A stretch of 64,000 bases of DNA. Origin: Angiostrongylus vasorum (Eukaryota; Nematoda; Chromadorea; Rhabditida; Metastrongylidae). The notes beneath the pieces are model-generated. The model searched no databases. It saw only the letters and a program-made list of their open reading frames with translations, and was not told where the DNA came from. This document shows, one piece after another, positions 11,401-20,666 of the stretch. How positions within the stretch are numbered: the stretch's first letter is position 1; the number at the start of each line of letters is the position of its first letter. Made by a program: the position numbers and the translations under genes. The stretch covers positions 558,001 through 622,000 of the forward strand of contig JADANN010000462.1 of assembly GCA_018806985.1 (NCBI GenBank). Direction: 5' to 3'.

Positions 11401-14067
11401 ATCCGAATAGATCGAAGCTACCAGTTCGAGCCGGACGTTCATCACCACGCCCTCGTGAAAGCCAACTCCCTCCGCATTTTGCAAGATAATCGATACCTGT
11501 TTCCTCCTGTACCTTGCGAAGAAACGCAACAGGGTCCTGAAAATCTGTTCCCTTTGGCAATGTCTACAATTGTGCACAGTGAAAGGGGTTCCTCAACCAT
11601 TCCCTGGCGATGTTAAGCAGCAACACCAGAGTTGATAGATTATTGAGAAACTAATTCTATTCATTCACGGGTCCACTAACCACATAAACTTAACCCAATT
11701 CTATGATAGTATGGTGGGAGGGTGTTCAAATGTGTGCAACAGGCGTGGATTGTTTGGAAGCGAAATTGCACAGAAAATGATCCAACATTTCCACCAGAGT
11801 TTGACAACTTGGTAGTTCTTGACTCCAATTAAAAAAAAGTTAAGCATAAAGCTCTCGACGTTGATCTATCTCTGAGGGATGCCCTATGCATTCGACTTCA
11901 TTAACCATCGTTAGAGGTGACTGAATACATATCTGGTCTTTACGATGACTTGTGGTGGCCTACCGATATATCGTGCCAGTGCTGCTACCCTTCCAGAGAA
12001 GTCTGGTACCAATTTTCCGACTTCAGAAGGATGGAGGGCTTGGTGAGCCCGGTGATCTATTCCGTGTGTATTGCAGGACTCCTCCGACCACTTCGCTGCA
12101 CGCACCCCTTTCACTCCAATTACAAAGCAAAAACGAAGAACCATGACATCATTACGTTTAAAGAGAAACCATATTACTCTAACTCCAACGAAACTAATTC
12201 AACCTTATGTTAAGAAACATTTAGTTGCCAAAAAAGTTTTTAATGCGTCATGGTCCTTTTCTGTGCAATATCACTAAGATAATTTTCTTTCCAATGTGAA
12301 TGGTTGCCCTATGTCTTCAAGAACATCCCGTCAAAGCCGGAAATAATTGGGTGGGTGCAAAATCCTACGATCACATACAGATTAAGTGTGAATGTATACA
12401 CCTCTAAGACCGACGTTCTGATTGGACATGTTCAACAAACAGTAATGGAGGAACCAACGACGTTAGATGTACATTGCCCTCAGAGGATCTTTCAGATCAA
12501 GGAGAAAGCACATAGTCCAATGATCAAAAAACGAGCAGAACATACGCGAATCAACTTTGTAATGATTTTTCTCTTGCGGATCTCGAAACCGTCGAGATTT
12601 TTAATGCAGTTTGTGGCACCTTCCTTCGTCTTGAATTCTGCGATAGCGTTCCCTTTCGGATGTCCGTTGCGATCTTCCAACAGCTCGACAAATACAACCT
12701 AAACTTATTTTGACACGACAAGCAAACCAGTAGCAAAACCTGCGACCACTTTCCAAAGAAGTGGGCTATGAGAATGCATATGCGCTTAGACGTGATAGTT
12801 GACGAAGTGCTGGTAATCGAACACAGATCGCTTATGGTGAAGATTCAAATTGCAGTCGTCGTAAAATTTGCCAAATATATATGAAATCAATGACATAGCC
12901 ATCAGTCAGAAACGTTTCCTTTCCTAATTAAGGAAGGCATGATAAAGGCAAAGAACAAGAGAAACTGATTACGTGCTGAAACCTAGCCCTAACATTGCGA
13001 ATTCGACGAAAGACGCAATCAACAACTCCGCATGGTCCGCATGAAATGGGAAGGAGGAAATATGGCGAACCTCTCCACCGTGCTCACGCAGAATGTCCTT
13101 CAGCTCCACCCAACGGACCTCATAGGCAAGATTGGTGATAAACACCATACGATCGTTCGCACCACTGCGTCTGTCGCCATCTCGTCCACCTAAAGCTTCA
13201 AACAAGCGAGCTTTAAACGGAACAATTCCATTCATCACTGCTAACAGAAAACGGATCGCGTTGGCTCCAGAATTTCCAACAGAGCCGACCTTATTACACG
13301 ATCAAATTCTAAAACAAAATAATACAAGACCAAATCTGCAAGACGACCCACAACATCAAGGAATGTTAAAACTAATGCATTCCCAATACCATTTTTATTA
13401 CCGAATTCTTCTATGCTTCAAACTTGCTTCTGCTTGATAAACCACCTGATAAAAAAAAACTCAACTCGAGACTTTAACTAGAGCTAAATCTCGATCCACT
13501 CTCTGTGGAACGAAATTCATGGGAAATGGAACGAAGTTAACAACGTACATATGCTTTTTGCGTGATCTCATTCAACAAGATGGATATTCGGAAATAGCGA
13601 ACTGCGAAACCCTCAAAGACGGCTTTACTCAGAAAACAATGGATGCCTCCACGCATTTTGATCAAGCTTACTTTTCAAAAAAGCAAAATGGATTCAGTAT
13701 CAACGTAGCCACGAAATATACTAACGCCTGGAAACGTTGATTAGATAAGCCACCGAGCAAGCTCGAACGCTGATATTTTTTGTGGACATTTGACACCAAT
13801 TCAGATGAAATATCCTAGAACATGTTAGAAGTGCGTCACCTGATGAGTTACAATAAAATGTTAAACAGTTAAGACGTACTAAGCCCTGAAAATGACTTCA
13901 CATATATTCTCCTCTGTACACAGTAGCTTTGGTTGTTTTCCTGAAAAATAACTATAAATCATACCTGCAATCCTCTTCGGATCCCCTTTCTGTGGACTGC
14001 GAGATCGACTCCTGTCGTTACGTCGTTTCCTTGCGCTTCCGTTATCCGTACGACCACCGCGTGACAT
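8411..14067 (-). CDS. hnRNP M / MYEF2-like RNA-binding protein, three RRMs
   Basis: Twelve exons (high to low): 14067-13965, 13189-13071, 12698-12546, 11563-11333, 9844-9743, 9671-9555, 9458-9288, 9181-9070, 8957-8904, 8841-8809, 8741-8686, 8605-8411. All phases close to give 481 aa. The N-terminus is Arg/Ser-rich (RSRSRSPQKGD, residues 20-29). RRM1 spans about 49-125 (MVFITNLAYEV; RNP1 PKGNAIAEF). A linker with FRKVQEETGIDYL-like sequence follows. RRM2 spans about 197-275 (RVFIAN split from LSFNVG; RNP1 SKGVCILQF). A Gly/Ala/Val/Ser-rich region with GLGANGAP follows, and RRM3 (about 412-481) ends the protein (VVIIRN split from LPPDYTW). The hnRNP M family binds pre-mRNA in the nucleus and influences splicing; that role is inferred by homology. 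An acceptor six bases upstream of the ATG (TTTCACAG) suits spliced-leader addition. Introns near the 3' end are 62-112 bp; the 1.0 and 1.5 kb introns carry an S1 SINE and an RTE-1 fragment. Confidence 0.9.
10020..10335 (+). mobile_element. RTE-1 3'-end fragment in an intron of the hnRNP M-like gene
   Basis: The block begins with a stretch like the WAGHITRRTD-coding part of RTE-1 (AAATGGTCCGGTCACGTAGT). It continues through CTAGGACGGCCACCTACGC and ends with GAGGCCTGCACAACTTGTGAAG, a diverged RTE-1 3' tail. It lies in the 1488-bp intron 9845-11332, antisense to the host gene, and contributes no coding exon. Confidence 0.75.
11832..12112 (-). mobile_element. S1 SINE copy with target-site duplication
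   Basis: Minus-strand S1 element inside intron 11564-12545 of the hnRNP M-like gene. Read in the element's direction, the head is at 12112 (GCAGCGAAGTGGTCGGAGG) and the tail at 11832-11860 (CGTCGAGAGCTTTATG). A direct repeat ACTCCAATTA at 11822-11831 and 12113-12122 brackets it. It has the same orientation as the host gene. Confidence 0.8.
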
Positions 14068-14577
14068 CTCAACTGTGAAACATTTTCATGAACAGAACAA
14101 AAGAAGTAGGAAAAATTGGAATGAACATGGGAGACAACAGCATAAAATCATAAAATCATCATCATAATTACTCTCATCGTAAAATTGCAGCAAAACCAAC
14201 GTTTTTAATTCATTAGTACGAAACGCTCAACACGTCTTAAAATATTACACGAAATCCAGATGAGAATGCAGAATAGTTTAGTGACCTCACTAAACGACAT
14301 AGAATGGATCTCGCAGGCCGCGACTATCGGACGACCTCAAAACGCAAGCGTCCAGTTTAAAGGACTCAACTACCGTATTGATATCACGATGGAGCATAGT
14401 GACGTAAAATCGATATCAACATGGTCGCAATGAGTACTACGGTTCTTCCCGTCCTCCCATTAAGGAAAGAATGACTAATCCGGACTTTTGAATAGTGAAG
14501 ACATTGCGAATAACATGTGTACGGAAACGAGGAAATATGACAAGAAGGGACGGTAAAATTCCAAAATGACTAGCTGA

Positions 14578-14735
14578 GAGACACGCGTAACGAAGGACAC
14601 GCATGGTGTGGTGTAACGGTGTTAGCCCCCATGAAAGGGTAAGAGCGCGTTCGCTCCCCACCGCAGGACACCTGCGGTCCGGAGTTTTGCAAAAATCTCA
14701 GCATCATTGCGGTTGAATAGCCTTTCATCATCTAT
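14578..14735 (+). mobile_element. S2 SINE-like copy
   Basis: Shares with other S2 copies the string ACGCATGGTGTGGTG, a GTTAGCC stretch, AAAGGGTAA, a B-box-like segment GCGTTCGCTCCCCACCGC and the tail ACACCTGCGGTCCGGAGTTT. It lies in the divergent intergenic region between the hnRNP M-like gene and the unknown gene at 15.5 kb. Confidence 0.7.
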
Positions 14736-14872
14736 TCCCGAACATTCTCTTGGTAAGTACTTTGAAGCCGTGCGTAGCAACTACAAAGGTTACATTGCCT
14801 GAAAATTCGTTTGGAGTTGTCTAATGAAACCAATAGCTATTCCAAAAAACCGGAATTCCTTTAACCTCGGAG

Positions 14873-15142
14873 GCTAACACAAGGTTGACAAGACACTTTA
14901 TTCGGCTAACGTTTCGACGTCTTCGCCTTCTTCAAGGCCGGATTGATCGGAGTCGATTGTCCACAGTCGTTTCTTCCTTCCATTTGGGCGGCGCTTCACT
15001 AGATTCGACTCGGTGTGATCACGAAGACTCTCACCGGAAGAAGGAGGAACTGTTGGCAATCGACTTAAATCAAACCGGCTGAAGAAGGCGAAGGTGATGA
15101 AACGCTAGCCGGATAAACTTTCCAATCAACCTTGTGTTAACT
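14873..15142. mobile_element. MITE D, foldback element with arms of about 110 bp
   Basis: The left arm begins GCTAACACAAGGTTGACAAG and includes TTCGGCTAACGTTTCGAC and CTTCGCCTTCTTCAA. The reverse complement of the right end reads GTTAACACAAGGTTGATTGG, then CCGGCTAGCGTTTCATC and CTTCGCCTTCTTCAG. The similarity continues inward through AGTCGATTG and CACAG, so nearly the whole element could fold into one hairpin. No transposase is encoded. A second copy is at 53.3 kb and half copies are near 29.4 and 30.5 kb. It sits between two divergently transcribed genes. Confidence 0.8.
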
Positions 15143-15489
15143 TATCAATGATATGAAACCAATGTCCCGAAGGAATATGGCGTACATGAGATCACAATAC
15201 CGACAACACAAACATGAAAAATAAGTCGGTCTTCGACCTCTTTTCCCTTGAGAACATGTAGGGAAGGCTAAGATGGAAGCTCTTGAGGACACCATTCCAG
15301 GGTAACGACCACGGATGAGGATGTGGGGCGGCACGCTGCGCGACCGCCGTTGCAGTCACGCCGACACGCCCGTCCTACTGTAGTTGTGCTCAGGGGTGGG
15401 GACCTTTAAAAAGGGCGTCCACAGCGGTCGGTGGAGCGGGTGTTCGACCGGTGTTTGCGGAGCGTAACGGGGTGCTGGGCAGTCAGGAG

Positions 15490-18400
15490 ATGATGTCGAT
15501 GGTGTTCAGCGACGACGAGGACGTCTCGACGCATGCAGCAGTCCTTGAGCAGGTCCACACTTCCATCCTGTCCAAGGTTAGCAGCGTCTTTTGGAACTCT
15601 ATTGTGATTCTCATGGATATAGTTGAAGTAAAAGTTATGTTTCCCCGACCCGTAGAAATTATCGCGAACTACGAGGTACGGCGAGAGCTCTGTCACGGTT
15701 TCTATTTGGTGACTTCTTCGCCATGGTTTTCCAGAAAATTAGTAGGCTATCAGGTGTTCTGAATGTTTCTTTCAGCCACAGTCTCCAGCAGTTAATGAGA
15801 TAGATGACAAGGAAAATCTGTCGAGGTACGAGTAAATATTTTATCCTAATGATTGGTCCAGTCAGAATTATTTAGGAAGAAGTGTTTCAGATCAGTTTTT
15901 AAGAATGATCCAGTCTCTCTTCGTGTACTTGCGGATAAGAATCGTTCACCTGGTGATGTGTTCATTACTCCTATGGTTACACCATCGAAATTACATGATG
16001 TGTATGAATTGCCAAGCGATTCAGACCCAGAACAGGTGACCTGACAATTGCAAAATGCTTGGACAATTTAGAGGATCTCTATCCGTTTCCAGATTAGTCC
16101 TGTCCAATCTGACAGCTGTGCTTCTGCTAACAGGTACAGTGATTCTGGAGGAAGTATGTTGCGTGGTTTGACCGGAAATAAATCACCTGTGGCGTTCAGC
16201 ACGCCACGTTTAAGTCACCGCAGAAGGTTGAGGCTTAAACAGTTGCGCGATATTGAAATGAAAGTTCCTCTACAGTTTTGGTCATTTTTTTCCGACGGTC
16301 TCCTTCTGATTTGTTTCTGTATGTTTTGAGCTAGCTTTCATGCACTGACTGCTTTAGCGCTATCCAACCATCGCAAAGCGACGAAGATGTGGAGTATACC
16401 CCCAAAACGGGAACATACGACTATGAGTCTTCGTCTGGAGAGCGAACCGTGTTCACTATGTGGCTTCGACCTCGAAGAGGTTCTTGTGTACAGCTTTCCT
16501 CTTCTGATCAATATTCCTTGTACAAAAAAGCCCCGTGTAGTGATGAACTTAACGATGTCGGGATGTAGAACTTCGTAAACAGTTAATTGTCCTTAGCCGT
16601 CATATTCCCATGTGTTTGTGGGGAATTCATTAACTGTTTGTGAAAGCTTAGTGGAACTTTTTAAAGGTATTAGCATAGTAAGATCTGTGTGCAAACTGTG
16701 TATAGTAAACGAATTGTCCTGTTTTGGATCAGCACTTGTGGACAGATCTTTTCCAGGGCTTTGGGTTCCCGAGGATGACTTGCCACTAGCAGAACTTAAA
16801 CCACGTGCTTCAATAAATATCCAGAATAAATCTGACGTGCTTTTTAATGAAAAACTCCCAAGTTAGTTTGTCGAGTCATCTTGTCTTTACAGAATTAATC
16901 CTAAGATTATGGCAGTAATTTATCTGCAAATCAAAAGTGAAGTTGTTCGTAATCCTTAGCAAAAGAAGCCCGTTGCTGGTGATTTGAACCATCTCAAATC
17001 TCCTTCAAGCTCTTTCTGCTCCGTACTCAAAGCAGAGCCCATGCAAATACGTGGTCATTTAACGTCGGCAAAAGGTGGCGCTTTGTTAAACAGTAGTAGT
17101 TTCAAATCGTTTAATTTTATGTTGAGCTAAATTTCTTCAAGGATCATCTCTCAATAATCGAACCAACCAGGAAGTCGGTTTGACACCACGTGCGAACGCA
17201 AAGTAAGTGGAGTAACTTCAATTCTCTCAGTAGTTTTTTGCTTTCCTGTGTTATCTAAATGTCTCTTGTTTCCCCGAAATATTTAACGTTCATGCTAATG
17301 TTAATCACCGTTCTTGTTGAGTACAAAAAATCATTTGTGCATCAATGACTTTTTTCTACCTGTTTCATGTGACTCGACCTCACGTATTCTGCAGATTCTA
17401 GCTCTTTTTCCATTGTTTTCGCTGTATCGAGTTCATCATCTGCGAATTCTTCGGATTTGCTTGGTTTTCGGCGGCTTCCTTAGGATTTCGTATTTCTCAT
17501 GAGTATCGCCGAATGTCAGTCGTGCTGTTACTCCCTGGTATAGCCCTGCCCTGAGATACACACTGCATCGACGCTGGTTTCATCCGGCGCACTACGCTTT
17601 CTAAACTTTCATTCGGTGGACAAATTACTACCAGGCTTGTACAAGAAGATAAAAACGTTGAAATTTCATCGGTGAGCCGCTGTAATAGTTCTATATGACA
17701 TGTGTCCATTTAATCCTCCCTATGATGCTTGGTAGGGCGCTTGTGACGCAGTGGTCGGAGGAGCCGGGCAACACACACGTGGAGTCGATCACAGCGCCCA
17801 TGGCCCACCAAGCTTTCCATACCTCCGCGGTCGGCAAATTGGTACCAGGCTTGTCCGGGAGGATAGCAGCACTGGCTTGATACATCGGTAGGCCATCGCG
17901 AGTCATTGTAAAGGCCAAATATGCATTCAGTCACCTCCAAACGATGCTTAATGAAGTTCAATGCATGACGCATCCCTCAGGGATTGATCAACTCCGAGAG
18001 CTTTATCCTTTATTTTTTATGATGTTTGGTGAAGTCAGAGACATGGCGCATCCCTCAGGAATTGACCAACACTTAATATTTCATCCTTTTTTGGAGCCAG
18101 AATATTCCCAGTCACCATAAGCGGTTGCCGGTGTTTATGGAATGAGGTGAACCCGTCCGACAAAGGGTTGCCGGTCTTTATGGAATGAGGTGAGCCTGTC
18201 CCACAAAACTATTGCAACGATTTGCGGATCCCATGTGAATGCTGGGGCATGGTTGTCCCGGCGCGAGGCTAAACTAACGACGCTGCCGTGTATCCTACGA
18301 TATCTGTATTACCACTGCGCTTAACGTTCATCTCTCCGTCAACACTATAGTGGTAACATTCTTTGGTCTTTTTGCAAGTCATGTTATCGTATGGAAAGAT

Positions 18401-19199
18401 ATCGGTTTAATTTCAAACCCATCTCATATTTCTGCTAATAGTCTTGCGACCTGGGGAAATCCCAATTTTCATTTTCCTTCAGCGAATTCCCGACACCAAG
18501 AAATGTTTTGCAGATCTCAAGAAGGAACTCGAAGGAATAAGAAGAGTCGACTAGATGATGATTATCGAGGACCAGATGATGATGTGTTGCTTATTGAAAT
18601 TAAAGAGCGCCGTAGCACTCTTCGTTCATCAAGGAAGGATATGTCTCGAGGACAGGTTCTTTCTTCAAACATGGATTAGATCTGCGCGATGACTTGTATT
18701 TTTCACTGTTTAGTACCGTTCGTTGTCCAAATGCTTTTTTGTGTACCTCACACTGTTCTTATCTTTTTCATCCGGCCTTTTTTTCAAATCTGTGAATGTG
18801 TTTCCACTTCATTTTCCTTAATTCTCGGGCTTTTCCCGTATTTTGTTTATTTTTCTTTCTGTGGGCCATATATTTATCGCTATTCTTCTATCGAAAGAAA
18901 AGAAGTATCATGCTGCAATGTTCAAGTTCTAGTTTGGAATTTTCGTAAGCTTAAGCCAACTTCTTATCCTGGTGTTTGAATTCTGTGTTGTGACCATAAT
19001 ATCCTTGTAGTGCCGGTTATTCTAGTTACTTTTCGTCTTCATTTACGCTATCACCCAGTGTTTCACGAAGATAAAATCTGTTTTTTGATTTGTTGGGTTT
19101 TACCGATCGATGCGGGATGTGCTTCCCTCACAGCGTTACACTGATGCCGTTGCTCGTGACCTGGACCCTCTCGGGATTCTGTTCTCGCTGTTTGTTTAA
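15490..19199 (+). CDS. Unrecognised Ser-rich protein with many SP/TP sites
   Basis: Proposed exons: 15490-15576, 15776-15825, 15876-16035, 16093-16226, 16358-16556, 16597-16666, 16757-16836, 16960-17074, 17142-17202, 17402-17463, 18483-18655, 19134-19199. This closes in phase to 418 aa. Exons one to three and the 18483 exon are the most convincing. The donor at 16836 was chosen because it keeps phase, although a better-looking donor lies at 16861. The last exon is uncertain. The protein begins MMSMVFSDDEDVST and is acidic and Ser-rich, with KNRSPGDV, MVTPSKL, QISPVQSD, NKSPVAFSTPRL and EYTPKTG. These look like proline-directed kinase sites and suggest a cell-cycle or chromatin factor; that is inference only. 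The basic segment TRRNKKSRLDDD could be nuclear-targeting. No enzyme domain or membrane segment is seen. It lies about 1.5 kb upstream of taxilin on the same strand and could share an operon with it. Confidence 0.6.
17734..18017 (+). mobile_element. S1 SINE, best-preserved copy, with 13-bp target-site duplication
   Basis: The head AGGGCGCTTGTGACGCAGTG carries an A-box-like GACGCAGTGGTCGG and a B-box-like GGAGTCGATCACAG. The body has GGGAGGATAGCAGCACTGG and the tail reads CTCCGAGAGCTTTATCCTTT with a T-rich end. TATGATGCTTGGT at 17721-17733 and TATGATGTTTGGT at 18018-18030 differ by one base and bracket the element. A second S1 tail fragment follows at 18031-18095. All lie in intron 17464-18482 of the upstream gene. 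Confidence 0.85.
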
Positions 19200-19844
19200 T
19201 GTCTGTTTAGTGGCAACTGGTCAGCATTATCCAGTTTTTGTTCAGGAGAGCTATTATCTGCATGGATCCGTAGTTCAGATTACCGAAGGTAATTCTGATG
19301 AAACCCCCTCGTTCTACTTCTTCTGAAGAAGGTATGAATGTAATGTTTCTCTACTCGCTTGACGATGAGTAACTAATACGATGTAGCCCCCACTATGTGA
19401 TTAGGGAGTTTAGTTCACTCAGAAGTATGTCAAAATGAGTAGAATCAGTTTGTGTTTATAGCTACCGACAGCCTGCCTTATCCAAAATTTTTTGTAACAC
19501 TTTTTTTTGCTATCTTTTTTAGTGGTTGTATCGAATATTCTAAAGTTCATTGGCGATACCTTTCATTGATTGCATGGAGAACTTTGCGCTAAACGAATTG
19601 TGGGATTGCTTTCCTTCGTTTTGATCATTCATTTCCCAATCAGAACAAGGACAAGATTGTTGATTGCAGTTCCACTCGATAATCTTTGTATTCGTAATTT
19701 TCGCATTCTTTCGGGTTTACATGATAGATGTTAGCTGTTTACATGATAGGTGGTTAGCATTATAGTGCCAGTCGTGTAGCATTGTAGTTAAATCATCCAC
19801 TGAGAAGTTACGTAAATCCGAGCACAAAAAATATAGATATAGAG

Positions 19845-20030
19845 AAAGAAAAGCGAAACGAAGGACGCGCATAGTGTGGTGGTGGACGCGTTACCCCGAG
19901 AAAGGGTATTAACGTGTTCAATCCCCACCGCACACACCTGTCGTCCGGAGTTTTGCAATTATCTCAGCATCGTTGAGGTTGATTTCGCATAATAGCCTAC
20001 CGTGAAAATTGTAATAGGCAGTAAATTAAA
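19845..20030 (+). mobile_element. S2 SINE-like copy
   Basis: Contains CGAAACGAAGGACGCGCATA, GTGTGGTGGTGGACGCGTTA, AAAGGGTATTAACGTG, the B-box-like GTGTTCAATCCCCACC and the tail GTCCGGAGTTTTGCAATTAT, ending with TAATAGGCAGTAAATTAA. It lies between the unknown gene and taxilin. Confidence 0.75.
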
Positions 20031-20666
20031 AAGTTAACAATGTAGATGTAAGTATAGCTACTTCAGGTTTATTATGTCATGACGCGAGCTTCGAGCTTAT
20101 GAATCGCTTCTCTTTTCACGGCATAGTTAACACTCAGCGATGCGCAGTCTTTTGCATTGAACGAGCCCATATCATTGCTCCTCCTTTGTCTTCCACTAGA
20201 AGCACTCATTTTTTGCAATGTAATATTAGGTGATTTTGCTAGTAATAGCTCCAGTTATTTTACTAGGGCTTTAGTTCAAAACTTTCGCACATCATCTTGG
20301 TTGTGTTACGGATAATAATTTCTTAACGGACTCTTTATTTTTGGCACAAAAACAACAATGCAGATGTGGTAGTGTTAACGTTGTTGGTCATATCGATGTG
20401 CTGGAATTCCCCTCTCTTGGTTACTAGAAATTGTTTCCTGTGCTTTTGTTCGCAACTCGAACACTTGATGTGATCACGATAAACTTAATCTATGCAATTT
20501 CGTAGCTAATTTTCCAATCTTTTGATCTACCGTGTAGGCAAACCAGCAGTTCATTCAGTCACCTTTACGATTTGTTGTATTCATGACGCGTCTATAAGAT
20601 CATTAAGGATTGATAAATACCGATACCTTTGCTCTTTACCCTTATCTTTTATTGTTTATTACAGCT

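Noticed and set aside
12304..12702. 132-codon plus-strand open frame
   Set aside because: It is the reverse shadow of RRM1 exon 12546-12698 of the hnRNP M-like gene.
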